Assembly (NCBI GenBank): GCA_017613995.1
Contig: JAGACT010000108.1
Span: forward strand, 1-26,094
DNA: 26,094 nucleotides
Origin: Eubacteriaceae bacterium
GTDB lineage: Bacteria; Bacillota; Clostridia; Eubacteriales; Anaerofustaceae
Reading direction: 5' to 3'
Shown: one piece after another, positions 1 to 7,266 of the stretch
Layout of the letters: the number at the start of each line of letters is the position of its first letter
Numbering within the stretch: position 1 is the first letter of the stretch
Position numbers and translations under genes: made by a program
The notes under the pieces: generated by a model
What the model was told of the DNA's origin: nothing
Database searches by the model: none
Seen by the model: the letters and a program-made list of their open reading frames with translations, nothing else

Positions 1-27
1 GGCCCGAAGGAGCGCCGGGAACGAAAA

Positions 28-38
28 GGCCTTTTTTT
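28..38 (+). terminator. Tail of a rho-independent terminator cut by the window edge
   Basis: GGCC at 28-31 can pair with GGCC at 1-4 and is followed directly by seven T at 32-38. The left arm of the stem probably continues outside the window, so the upstream gene it would serve is not visible. Confidence 0.45.
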
Positions 39-128
39 ATTTTTGATTTCTAATTAAAATTTTACCATACCCTTCGGATTTTTGCAATCTTTTCGTCCTT
101 TATATGCCCTTTCGCGTCGATTTTTTCA

Positions 129-157
129 TTGACATGGCATTCCATTCAATATATACT
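129..157 (+). promoter_or_regulatory. Sigma-A-type promoter of the 2-oxoacid:ferredoxin oxidoreductase operon
   Basis: TTGACA at 129-134 and TATACT at 152-157 are separated by exactly 17 nt. Transcription would start near 164, leaving a leader of about 100 nt before the first gene. The leader is AT-rich and I see no clear riboswitch fold in it. Confidence 0.75.
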
Positions 158-262
158 TATAGTGCAGTTAATTCAGAATTATATTTTTCCAATTAATATT
201 CTCATTTCAAATCTGTTTAACATCCAGATTTTTATTTTCATGCAAGAAAGGATCATAATTCT

Positions 263-475
263 ATGAGCGAGAAATTGTTCATCGCTTCCGACAGATGCAA
301 GTCATGCGGTCTGTGTGTCGTTGCATGTCCGAAGGATGCCCTTTCCATCGGAAGCGAATCAAACAGTTCGGGTTACAAGTATATCCAGGTGGATGAGGAA
401 AAATGTGTGGCCTGCGCCATCTGCGCCATCGCGTGCCCGGATTATGTATTCACTGTCAAGGAGGTAAGCGCATAA
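263..475 (+). CDS. korD: 2-oxoacid:ferredoxin oxidoreductase, delta (ferredoxin) subunit
   Basis: A 70-residue two-cluster ferredoxin. Two CxxCxxCxxxCP motifs are visible (CKSCGLCVVACP near residues 12-23 and CVACAICAIACP near 48-59), each expected to help hold a [4Fe-4S] cluster. In this enzyme family the subunit passes electrons from the thiamine-diphosphate active site in the beta subunit to soluble ferredoxin. It is the first gene of a four-gene operon, and its TAA overlaps the ATG of the alpha subunit by one base (TAATG). An upstream GAAAGGA at about 246-252 sits roughly 10 nt from the ATG. Length and motifs fit the small separate delta subunit of four-subunit KOR/VOR enzymes. Assignment as the delta subunit rests on the neighbours, because the protein alone is a generic ferredoxin. 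Confidence 0.9.
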   Translation: MSEKLFIASDRCKSCGLCVVACPKDALSIGSESNSSGYKYIQVDEEKCVACAICAIACPDYVFTVKEVSA

Positions 476-1533
476 TGGCAAAGAAACTGCTTAAAGGAAA
501 CGAAGCCGTGGCCGAAGCCGCACTGCGCGGCGGATGCGACTTCTTTGCGGGATATCCCATAACGCCCTCAACGGAAGCTCTGGAATACCTCTCATGGCGT
601 ATGCCTGAGCTGGGAAGAGTGTTCATTCAGGCGGAGAACGAGATAGCCTCCATCAATATGGTAACAGGAGCCGCAGTGGCGGGAGCAAGAGCTCTTACGG
701 CCACGTCCGGCCCGGGCGGAAGCCTCATGTGCGAGGGCTTCTCCTATGCCGCCAGAATGGCTCTTCCCTACGTTCTTCTCAACGTTCAGAGATGGGGCAC
801 CGGACTCGGTACCCTCGATTCCGGCCAGACCGACTACTTCAAGGAAGTCAAGGGCGGCGGACACGGCGATTACCGTTCGATAGTCTACACCCCCGCATCG
901 GTACAGGAACTGTGCGACATGATCTACAACGCCTGGGACGTGGCCGAGAAGTACATGGTCGGCGTAGTCATTCTTTCCGAGGCCTATCTCGGTCAGATGA
1001 TGGAGCAGGTCGAAATGCCTCCCTTCAAGGAAAGACCCGACAGGGGCTGGGCCATCGACGGAACGGGCCTCACGGGCATGGGCGAATTCGCCAAGAAGAC
1101 CAAGGGCGCCGACGGCATGAAGGTCAAGGGCGAAGGATACGAACAGATCAAGGAAGATCTCCAGGACTGGGAGGAGTACGGGCTCGATGACGCCGAATAC
1201 GTTATCGTTTCCTTCGGACTTCCCGGAAGGATCAGCATCGATGCCGCCAAGCAGCTTCGCGAGGAAGGCATCAAGGCCGGAGTCATAAGGCCCAAGCTGG
1301 TCTGGCCGTTCCCGGAGAAGGCTATCGCCAAGCTCAAGAACATCAAGGGACTCATCAGCGTCGAGACGAGCGACTACGGCCAGATGGTCGAGGACGTGGC
1401 TCTCTATGCCAAGAAGTACGGTCTCAATGTTCCCGTATATCTCTATGCACACGGAAAGGGAGTCCCCGGAGTAAGGATCGTCCGCGATTTCTACAAGTCG
1501 GTGGCTGCCGGAAATGAAAAGGAGGTATTCTAA
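475..1533 (+). CDS. korA: 2-oxoacid:ferredoxin oxidoreductase, alpha subunit (KorA/VorB type)
   Basis: 352 residues. It forms the catalytic core with the beta subunit and oxidatively decarboxylates a 2-oxoacid to an acyl-CoA while reducing ferredoxin. The N-terminal pyrimidine-binding domain has the family signatures GNEAVAEAALRGGC, FFAGYPITPS and QAENEIASINMVTGAA; a transketolase C-terminal-like domain follows (YVIVSFGLPGRISIDAAKQL onward). The start at 475 is chosen because AAGGAGG lies at 458-464 and the family N-terminus MAKKLLKGNEA begins there; the open frame extends upstream to 403 only as overlap with the delta gene. Sequence features resemble proteins called VorB (branched-chain 2-oxoacid) as much as KorA (2-oxoglutarate), so the substrate cannot be fixed from the sequence. 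Confidence 0.92.
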   Translation: MAKKLLKGNEAVAEAALRGGCDFFAGYPITPSTEALEYLSWRMPELGRVFIQAENEIASINMVTGAAVAGARALTATSGPGGSLMCEGFSYAARMALPYVLLNVQRWGTGLGTLDSGQTDYFKEVKGGGHGDYRSIVYTPASVQELCDMIYNAWDVAEKYMVGVVILSEAYLGQMMEQVEMPPFKERPDRGWAIDGTGLTGMGEFAKKTKGADGMKVKGEGYEQIKEDLQDWEEYGLDDAEYVIVSFGLPGRISIDAAKQLREEGIKAGVIRPKLVWPFPEKAIAKLKNIKGLISVETSDYGQMVEDVALYAKKYGLNVPVYLYAHGKGVPGVRIVRDFYKSVAAGNEKEVF

Positions 1534-2273
1534 TGGCACTTTATGAATTACCCACAAACCTGAAGAAGCACTCCCTGTGCCCCGGATGCGGTCACGGAAT
1601 AATCCTCAGACTCATCGCGGAAACGATCGAGGAACTGGGACTTCAGGATAAAAAGATCCTCGTGCTGGGCGTCGGCTGCAGCTGCAACGCCAACGGAATC
1701 CTCGGAGGAGACGATTTCCAGTGCGCCCACGGAAGAGCATCCGCTGTCGCCACGGGAATGAAGCTCTATCTCGAGTCCCAGGGCAAGGACGTCTGCATCA
1801 TAACCTACCAGGGCGACGGAGACGCCGGAGTCATCGGCCTGGCCGAGACCCTGAACGCGGCTTACCGCAACGAGAACATCACGGTGTTCACGATCAACAA
1901 CTCGAACTTCGCCATGACCGGCGGACAGATGAGCTGGACCACCCTGGCGGGACAGAAGACCACCACTTCCGTCAACGGCCGTGACTGCGCCTACACCGGA
2001 AACCCGATCCATCTCCCGGAGATGATCGCCAGCCAGTTCGACGTGGCCTACGCCGCCAGAGCCAGTGTATGCGACGTCAAGCACATCACCCAGGCCAAGA
2101 AGTTCATCAAGAAAGCAATTCAGAACCAGATGGACAAGAAGGGATACTCCATCGTCGAGTTCCTGTCACAGTGTCCCACCAACTGGGGAATGGCTCCCGT
2201 CGACGCGGCGAAATACGTTGCCGAGAAAATGACCGTGGAGTATCCCGTAGGTGAATTCAAAGTAAAGGAATAA
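1533..2273 (+). CDS. korB: 2-oxoacid:ferredoxin oxidoreductase, beta (TPP-binding) subunit
   Basis: 246 residues. The subunit binds thiamine diphosphate. The GDGDAG motif in YQGDGDAGVIGLAE, followed about 30 residues later by TINNSNFAMTGGQ, is the Mg/TPP-binding signature. CPGCGHG near residues 16-22 and VGCSCNANG are the conserved cysteine segments of the KorB/VorA family. The ATG overlaps the alpha-subunit TAA by one base and is preceded by AAGGAGG, so the two subunits are probably translated in step. Length is normal for the family. The partner alpha subunit is immediately upstream and the gamma subunit follows 10 nt downstream. Confidence 0.93.
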   Translation: MALYELPTNLKKHSLCPGCGHGIILRLIAETIEELGLQDKKILVLGVGCSCNANGILGGDDFQCAHGRASAVATGMKLYLESQGKDVCIITYQGDGDAGVIGLAETLNAAYRNENITVFTINNSNFAMTGGQMSWTTLAGQKTTTSVNGRDCAYTGNPIHLPEMIASQFDVAYAARASVCDVKHITQAKKFIKKAIQNQMDKKGYSIVEFLSQCPTNWGMAPVDAAKYVAEKMTVEYPVGEFKVKE

Positions 2274-2283
2274 GGAGCAGAAC

Positions 2284-2829
2284 ATGAAGGAAATTATTTT
2301 TGCAGGCTTCGGCGGACAGGGTGTTCTGACTTCGGGACTCCTCATCGCCTACATGAGCGCAAACAAGGATCTTGCTGCGGTTTGGATGCCTTCCTACGGC
2401 CCCACCATGAGGGGAGGAAAGGCCAACTGCGTTATCAAGATCGGTGAAAAGGACGGAGAATCGGTAGGAAGCCCCGTAATGGAGAACGCCGACGCTCTCG
2501 TCGTCATGAACGAGCCGTCGCTGGATTACCTCGCATTCTGCAAGGAAGACGCGGTCATCTTCGCGAACGAATCCGGCATTCCCAAGGACTACAAGTTCCC
2601 CGAGAAGATGAAAGTGATATTCATCGACTTCCTGGGCCTCGCCAGAGAGGTCAACAACGAAAAGGGCCAGAACGTGGTAGCCGCGGGAGCGGTCATCAAG
2701 TATTTCAATCTCTTTGACGAGCAGTATGCCCTCGACACCATGTGCCAGTTCTTCAGCGAGAAGGGCAAGGGCAAGTTCAACGACATCAACTCCGATGCCA
2801 TGAAGAAGGGATTCGAAGCGATCAAGTAA
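2284..2829 (+). CDS. korC: 2-oxoacid:ferredoxin oxidoreductase, gamma subunit
   Basis: 181 residues. The N-terminus IIFAGFGGQGVLTSGLLIAY is the glycine-rich signature of the gamma (CoA-binding domain III) subunit of 2-oxoacid:acceptor oxidoreductases. PSYGPTMRGGKANC is the conserved segment near the active site. It ends the operon, with a GGAG ribosome site 6-10 nt before the ATG and a hairpin terminator 24 nt after the stop. Together the four genes form a complete KOR/VOR enzyme in the order delta-alpha-beta-gamma, so nothing essential appears to be missing. Confidence 0.92.
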   Translation: MKEIIFAGFGGQGVLTSGLLIAYMSANKDLAAVWMPSYGPTMRGGKANCVIKIGEKDGESVGSPVMENADALVVMNEPSLDYLAFCKEDAVIFANESGIPKDYKFPEKMKVIFIDFLGLAREVNNEKGQNVVAAGAVIKYFNLFDEQYALDTMCQFFSEKGKGKFNDINSDAMKKGFEAIK

Positions 2830-2853
2830 ATGACCGGACCGGATCAGCGTCAT

Positions 2854-2896
2854 AAAAAAAGCCAGGACAGCGCACTGCGCTGTCCTGTTTCCTTTT
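2854..2896. terminator. Bidirectional rho-independent terminator between korC and the URO-D gene
   Basis: A perfect 10-bp stem (AGGACAGCGC at 2864-2873 with GCGCTGTCCT at 2877-2886, 3-nt loop) has TTTCCTTTT on its right and seven A at 2854-2860 on its left. It can stop transcription from both converging genes and is stronger for the minus strand. Confidence 0.85.
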
Positions 2897-2911
2897 GCGT
2901 CTGCTGCCGTA

Positions 2912-3988
2912 CTATGCGTTCAGCATCTTGAGCCTGGAGGCTCTGTAGAGCTCTCTCTCGAAGGCTTCGTTCTTCGTGTCGTAGCTGATGAGAGAAGGCT
3001 TTCCGGGGGCGAAGTACTTGTCCACGTACTCGTCCGCTGCCTTGATCTGCTCCTCCTCGCTGAGTCCCTCGGGCAGGTTGACGATGACCGAGATAAGGAT
3101 CTGGTCGCCGTACTCGTCGTAGAGCTTCTTGGTGTCGTTCATCGGCTGGGGGGTCCATGACTGCCAGCCCGCGTCGATGTAGCACTTGACTCTGGACTCG
3201 GTGTGTCCGCAGGAGTGGAGCATGGCCACGAATCCCTTGGAACGGATATAGTCGGTGAGCTTCCTCATGGAAGGCACGAACAGGTCGTAGGCGATATCCT
3301 CGGAGAAGAAGGGGTCCTTCTGGCTGCCCCAGTCGTCGTGTACCATGATGGCGTCGATCCTCGGGAAGTATTCGGCGACCTTGTCGACGATCTTCATGAG
3401 GGTATTGGTGGTCATGTCGAAGAGCTCCCGGACGGCTTCCGTCTGATCCTCGTCGATAAGGGCCATGGCGGCGCCTTCGAAGTCCATGAAGGAGATCAGT
3501 CTTTCCATCCACGCGCCGTTGAGGATCGTGAAGGTGGCCCATGCGTCACCGCCGATGTATTCGGCGTTGGCCTTTGCGGAACCTTCCCAGTCCCAGCTGT
3601 CGATATCGGGTTCCTTGATGACGTCTCTCCAGTCGTTTGCATCCTCGAGAGTGGGGTTGCCGGGTTTTACCATGCTACCGCCGACCTGGGGCACGTAGAC
3701 CCATTCGATGCCGAACATGTCGGGTCCGCCGCCGTTCGCGGCGTTGTCAAAGCCCTCCGCGCTGTGAACGAAGCCTCTGGCCACGTTGTCGGGGACGCAC
3801 TTGGGGGTGATGTCCGCGGATGTTCCTCTGGCGGGAAGCACCCACAGCGGGCATTTGTCGGTAAAGCAGTGTCTGAAGTTCTCCCTGTTGGTTATGGGGG
3901 TCTTATAGGTACGCACGCTCCCTCTGAGCGCGCTCTTCACTTCCTTTACAACGGTAAGTTCGTCTTCGCTGAAAGGTATTTTTTCCAT
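2912..3988 (-). CDS. URO-D superfamily protein, MtaA/CmuA-like methyltransferase
   Basis: 358 residues. The uroporphyrinogen-decarboxylase barrel fold is used by MtaA, MtbA and CmuA proteins, which move methyl groups between corrinoid proteins and coenzymes or methylated substrates. Visible signs are VHDDWGSQ (217-223), the zinc-type HxC in MLHSCGHTE (H258, C260), and the PTLEDANDW and FTILNGAWMERL segments common in this branch. The start at 3988 gives a 7-nt gap from AGGAGG (complement of 3996-4001); an adjacent ATG at 3991 has a 4-nt gap and is an alternative. A terminator and a separate promoter lie upstream, so it is transcribed apart from the transporter. No corrinoid-protein gene is in the window, so a methyltransferase role is inferred. 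A degradative lyase or decarboxylase remains possible. Confidence 0.72.
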   Translation of the reverse strand: MEKIPFSEDELTVVKEVKSALRGSVRTYKTPITNRENFRHCFTDKCPLWVLPARGTSADITPKCVPDNVARGFVHSAEGFDNAANGGGPDMFGIEWVYVPQVGGSMVKPGNPTLEDANDWRDVIKEPDIDSWDWEGSAKANAEYIGGDAWATFTILNGAWMERLISFMDFEGAAMALIDEDQTEAVRELFDMTTNTLMKIVDKVAEYFPRIDAIMVHDDWGSQKDPFFSEDIAYDLFVPSMRKLTDYIRSKGFVAMLHSCGHTESRVKCYIDAGWQSWTPQPMNDTKKLYDEYGDQILISVIVNLPEGLSEEEQIKAADEYVDKYFAPGKPSLISYDTKNEAFERELYRASRLKMLNA

Positions 3989-3995
3989 CATTTTT

Positions 3996-4001
3996 CCTCC
4001 T
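3996..4001 (-). promoter_or_regulatory. Ribosome binding site deciding the start of the URO-D gene
   Basis: Reads AGGAGG on the minus strand. It lies 4 nt from the ATG at 3991 and 7 nt from the ATG at 3988, favouring 3988. It also rules out the farther upstream in-frame ATG at 4027. Confidence 0.8.
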
Positions 4002-4018
4002 GTTTTTCTGATAACATC

Positions 4019-4046
4019 ATTATACACTTTTTTCGCTCACTTTCAC
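4019..4046 (-). promoter_or_regulatory. Promoter of the distal URO-D gene
   Basis: On the minus strand GTGAAA (complement of 4041-4046) and a perfect TATAAT (complement of 4019-4024) are 16 nt apart. It sits between the terminator of the transporter gene and the URO-D start, with a leader of about 25 nt. Confidence 0.6.
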
Positions 4047-4068
4047 GGGTTCTTCTGCGATGACAGGC

Positions 4069-4099
4069 AAAAAAACAGGAACAGCTTCCGCTGTTCCTG
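4069..4099 (-). terminator. Rho-independent terminator after the transporter gene
   Basis: A perfect 10-bp stem CAGGAACAGC/GCTGTTCCTG (4076-4085 and 4090-4099) with a 4-nt loop. On the minus strand it is followed by seven U (A at 4069-4075). It separates the transporter transcript from the URO-D gene beyond it. Confidence 0.85.
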
Positions 4100-4119
4100 C
4101 AGGATATGACGATTTCTGT

Positions 4120-5496
4120 TTACAGGTGATCCTGGGTGGCTCTGGCTTCGATGGCCTTCTTCGCTTCCTCCATCTTTTCCGGAGTGAGCTTGTAGGCAAA
4201 CTTCAGAAGCAGGAATCCCATGATGGGGATCGCTGCGGGGATCAGTGAATAGGCGTTTGCCAGGGCTGACTTCAGTTCCGGCGTGGGTGTCGCACCTGCG
4301 ACGAATCCGCTGGAGATCAGCACCGCGGTGAGGAGCACGCTCTTTAAGATACCCGCTATCTTGACGGGGAACTCGCACAGACCCATGATCAGGCTGTTGG
4401 CGTTGACTCCGGTCAGGTACTCGCTGTAGATAACGTTGTCCTGATAGAGGTTCATCTCAAAGGGCTGGGTCGTACCTGTCATGATATGGACGCACAGGTT
4501 GACGCACAGGAACGCCAGGGGCGTACGGGTGAAGCGGGTGCAGAAGAGGCATGCGGACATGCACAGATACACCGTCATGAGGAACTTCTTGTAGCTCTTG
4601 ACCTTGCGGCCGAAGAGGCGCACCATCGTGGATCCGCACAGTCCGCTCAGTCCGATGCACAGCATGTGGGTGGAAACGAATGCGGGTGCCTCAAAAACGT
4701 ACTTGTAGTAATACACCGCCAGGGACGGAAGAGCGATACCTGCCATGTTGCTGGTAAGATCGATGCAGAGAGTGACCAGCAGCTGGCTGTTGGTCTTCAG
4801 AGTCTCGATGATGTCCTTCAGCTTCAGTGTCTGGTCGTCCGTATTGTTCTCCCTATGATACTCCTCCTCCTTGCCCTTGCAGAGAGCAAACTGGATAAGT
4901 TCCGCCGCCATGAAGAACATACCCGCGATGAACACGAGCACAGGGTAGCTCATGGCTTCCGACATTCCGGTGCCGGAAAGGAACGTTACGATGATGGGGG
5001 TGAGATAGTTTCCCATCAGTCGTCCGATGTTGGAACCCATCATTCTCTGGGAATTGAACTTGTTGCGTTCTTCCTGAGTATTGCCGAGAATGTTCGTAAG
5101 GGAAACGTCCGCAGCGTATGCGAAGTTCCAGGCGGAGACGCCCACCGAGTATCCGAGGATGACCAGGACCGTCGTCATGAAGACGTTTCCGGGTATCGCG
5201 GTGAAGTGCAGCATGAAGAACAGCACTGCAACGGGCGGGGCTACCAGGAGCCATGAACGCAGACGGCCCCAGGGCATGGGCTTGATGGACGCTATGATGC
5301 CGCCGGTTATGGTGGCCATCACGAAGCCTACGATGCTCGTCACGAGCATGATTCCTCCGGAGAGGGCGACCGGCACGAGTGCTACGTCAGTAAGAAAGAT
5401 CGCCAGATAGGTACCTGAGATAGATGAGATAAAGCCTTCGCCGGCAGTACCGATACCCCAGATGAGCATTTTCTTCGAAGTTTTCTTTTCTTCCAT
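4120..5496 (-). CDS. GPH/MelB-type MFS cation symporter
   Basis: 458 residues and about twelve hydrophobic segments. The N-terminus (KKMLIWGIGTAGEGFISSISGTYLAIFLTDVALVP) matches the opening of the glycoside-pentoside-hexuronide:cation symporter family, including the YLAIFLTD element after the first helix. ASIKPMPWGRLRSWLL corresponds to the conserved loop 2-3 segment (normally KxxKWGRxRPWLL). Family members take up sugars or other small solutes with Na+ or H+. The flanking URO-D genes suggest the cargo is their substrate, perhaps a methylated or aromatic compound; this is inference. The ATG at 5496 has only a weak AAAGGAA upstream. A later ATG (MLIWGIG, residue 10) is a possible alternative. 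Confidence 0.82.
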   Translation of the reverse strand: MEEKKTSKKMLIWGIGTAGEGFISSISGTYLAIFLTDVALVPVALSGGIMLVTSIVGFVMATITGGIIASIKPMPWGRLRSWLLVAPPVAVLFFMLHFTAIPGNVFMTTVLVILGYSVGVSAWNFAYAADVSLTNILGNTQEERNKFNSQRMMGSNIGRLMGNYLTPIIVTFLSGTGMSEAMSYPVLVFIAGMFFMAAELIQFALCKGKEEEYHRENNTDDQTLKLKDIIETLKTNSQLLVTLCIDLTSNMAGIALPSLAVYYYKYVFEAPAFVSTHMLCIGLSGLCGSTMVRLFGRKVKSYKKFLMTVYLCMSACLFCTRFTRTPLAFLCVNLCVHIMTGTTQPFEMNLYQDNVIYSEYLTGVNANSLIMGLCEFPVKIAGILKSVLLTAVLISSGFVAGATPTPELKSALANAYSLIPAAIPIMGFLLLKFAYKLTPEKMEEAKKAIEARATQDHL

Positions 5497-5532
5497 TGGT
5501 TTGAGATTTTCCTTTTGTTTTCAGTTAGTATT

Positions 5533-5582
5533 GCGGCAGGGCCGCTTTGATGTATCATTTCGGAAGGAGCGCTCTCCTTCCG
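5533..5582 (-). other. Two hairpins in the URO-D/transporter gap
   Basis: A 9-bp stem CGGAAGGAG/CTCCTTCCG (5561-5569, 5574-5582) and a 5-bp stem GCGGC/GCCGC (5533-5545) lie in the 109-nt gap. Neither has a U-tract, so they are unlikely to be terminators. They could mark RNA processing or uneven expression of the two genes. Confidence 0.4.
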
Positions 5583-5605
5583 CAACAAAAGGTTAGAAGG
5601 TTCCT

Positions 5606-6973
5606 TTACTGGAACATCGCTATGGCCTGAGCCGTATACTTGTCGTAGGCCGCTTTGATGAGATCGTGTACCCTCTCGTCGGGGATCGGATAGTCCTCGG
5701 AGAATTCCTCGAAGCTCTGGACGTACTTTGATTTGAACTCCGGGTACTCCTTGTCGTATCCGCGGTGGATCGTGGTCTCGGGATCCACGTCGGAGACCTT
5801 TTCTCCCGCATTGTCGTACTTTCCGTGGGCCAGGACGTAGTCCATGACCGCGGTGTACTTTTCGGGATCCATGTCGTTGGTGTCGAGGACGGACTTGTCG
5901 AAGCGGAAGAAGTAGTTTCCGCCCGGAGCCAGGATATCCATGAGCTCCTTGGCCTTGTCCACGCACTGCTCCTTCGTGCCGTTCTTCAGCAGGGTCACGG
6001 GATAGAATCCGCCGAGAACGAACTTCTTGCCCAGCTTGTCCTTGAACAGCTTCGGATCGCCGTATTCCATGTAGAGCCTGGTGCCCATGGGCAGCTCGGA
6101 GAGCTCGTCCACGAACCTTGTCCAGTCATGCTCGAGGAATATCGATGATGCCTGGCCTCTCTGGGCGCTGATGTGGCAGATCTTGTTGAAGGTCGGCATG
6201 TAGAAGCGGTCGAATTCCTTCTGTCTGAGGAACGGGCCCATGTGGGTCATGATATTGTTGGCGCCGAGGATATGGGCGCGGCTGCGGTTCGACATGTGGA
6301 TCGCGTAGGGCATGAACGCTTCGATGGCGTCCAGCACCTTCTGCGGGCAGCGCTTGATGTCGAGGACTATCTGCGAGAAGCCTCTGGTCATGTCGCTGAG
6401 GTTGTCGAAGGCGACAGGGTTCCTTCCGGTGGTGCCGGCGGGAACTGTGAAGAGCCCGTACTTTTCGGCTATAGCCGCGTTGGCGGCGCCGACGGTCCTG
6501 TTGAAGTCCTGGGACGCCAGAAGGTACCTGGTGAAGTTGATGCAGCGGAGCACCGGATCATCCACGTAGGCGCGGTTGGCTCTGGGCCTGATGACCGACT
6601 GGGTGTAGTCATAGGGCGCCTTCATGAATTCGTCGAACTCCTCGTCGCTGAGGGCCGACGTCTCGGGGTGCTGTATGAATCCGCTCTTGCTCATGACGTT
6701 CTGATTGGATTTCTGGAAGAAGCTTCCGATAGCGTTGCGGGGCGAGCCGGTATTGAAAACGTCGCCCACTGCGAATTCACGGACCTTCTCCATGTATCCG
6801 ATCAGTTTCTCCGTCGTCAGGGAATACTGCGTGACCATCAGGTCATCGCCGGCATACTTTATGAAATATTCGATACCGAAACCGTCGTTGATGGGGACTC
6901 TGTCCGGTATGATGTTGGAATACAGATCCGTATACAGTTTGGTCCTGTACTCCTTAAGTTCAGCACTGTTCAT
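5606..6973 (-). CDS. Divergent URO-D superfamily protein
   Basis: 455 residues, longer than the neighbouring URO-D protein (358). The family is recognised from the C-terminal half: FVLGGFYPVTLLKNGTKEQCVDKAKELMDILAPGG and a YTAVMDYVLAHGKYD tail resemble the later barrel strands of URO-D/MtaA proteins. The usual zinc-type HxC motif is not evident; the equivalent stretch may be IFLEHDWTRF (H282). If it is a methyltransferase its metal site must differ. The start at 6973 is chosen because GGGAGG lies a few nt upstream and the preceding 32 codons carry the leader with its promoter and palindrome. It is followed by the transporter gene after 109 nt with no terminator between, suggesting a two-gene transcript. 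The substrate is unknown. Confidence 0.68.
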   Translation of the reverse strand: MNSAELKEYRTKLYTDLYSNIIPDRVPINDGFGIEYFIKYAGDDLMVTQYSLTTEKLIGYMEKVREFAVGDVFNTGSPRNAIGSFFQKSNQNVMSKSGFIQHPETSALSDEEFDEFMKAPYDYTQSVIRPRANRAYVDDPVLRCINFTRYLLASQDFNRTVGAANAAIAEKYGLFTVPAGTTGRNPVAFDNLSDMTRGFSQIVLDIKRCPQKVLDAIEAFMPYAIHMSNRSRAHILGANNIMTHMGPFLRQKEFDRFYMPTFNKICHISAQRGQASSIFLEHDWTRFVDELSELPMGTRLYMEYGDPKLFKDKLGKKFVLGGFYPVTLLKNGTKEQCVDKAKELMDILAPGGNYFFRFDKSVLDTNDMDPEKYTAVMDYVLAHGKYDNAGEKVSDVDPETTIHRGYDKEYPEFKSKYVQSFEEFSEDYPIPDERVHDLIKAAYDKYTAQAIAMFQ

Positions 6974-7010
6974 TTCTTCCTCCCATTTGGAAACTCTGCA
7001 TTGCTTTTTA

Positions 7011-7032
7011 GTACATATTATTTGTACAAATA
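7011..7032. promoter_or_regulatory. Palindromic operator candidate in the URO-D leader
   Basis: A perfect 14-bp palindrome centred on TTTGTACAAA (TATTTGTACAAATA, 7019-7032) overlaps a second inverted repeat GTACA-N7-TGTAC (7011-7015 and 7023-7027). It lies about 20-45 nt downstream of the predicted transcription start of the minus-strand URO-D/transporter transcript, where a bound repressor would block elongation. Confidence 0.5.
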
Positions 7033-7060
7033 TGTCCAAAGATTTATTATTTACCCGTCT

Positions 7061-7089
7061 ATAATACAAATTTCAGGCATAAAAGTCAA
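7061..7089 (-). promoter_or_regulatory. Promoter of the URO-D/transporter transcript
   Basis: On the minus strand TTGACT (complement of 7084-7089) and TATTAT (complement of 7061-7066) are 17 nt apart, close to sigma-A consensus. The leader to the ATG at 6973 is about 80 nt and contains the palindrome. Confidence 0.7.
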
Positions 7090-7166
7090 GGAATATTGAT
7101 TGATTGAAAAGTAAATTTGAAATAAGAAAATTGGGATAAAATAATAATCGGGAAATCTTCCTTCGT

Positions 7167-7195
7167 TTGATTTTTCGGCTTTCCTGGAGTATAAT
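7167..7195 (+). promoter_or_regulatory. Promoter of the aldo/keto reductase gene
   Basis: TTGATT at 7167-7172 and a perfect TATAAT at 7190-7195 are 17 nt apart. The leader is about 65 nt and AT-rich. Confidence 0.7.
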
Positions 7196-7266
7196 TATAA
7201 TTAAGTATTCATTATATAATCATTAACACTCTATTCATCTCAATTCATTGGACAGGAGGACACAAA

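Noticed and set aside
164..262. Possible riboswitch or leader peptide before the ferredoxin oxidoreductase operon
   Set aside because: About 100 nt of AT-rich leader without strong stems or a terminator, and no short frame with a ribosome site.
403..474. Upstream extension of the korA reading frame
   Set aside because: It lies inside the ferredoxin gene in another frame. The family N-terminus and AAGGAGG place the start at 475.
592..1557. 321-codon minus-strand frame across korA and the start of korB
   Set aside because: It mirrors strongly conserved enzyme genes on the other strand, has no family features and no ribosome site.
3203..4063. 286-codon plus-strand frame opposite the URO-D gene
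   Set aside because: It is the antisense of a recognisable URO-D protein and runs through that gene's promoter and ribosome site.
6173..7099. 308-codon plus-strand frame opposite the long URO-D gene
   Set aside because: Low-complexity V/G/H-rich translation typical of an antisense frame; it also crosses the promoter and operator of the real gene.
7100..7266. Possible riboswitch in the leader of the aldo/keto reductase gene
   Set aside because: The stretch is AT-rich with a clear promoter but no stable hairpins or conserved riboswitch elements that I can see.
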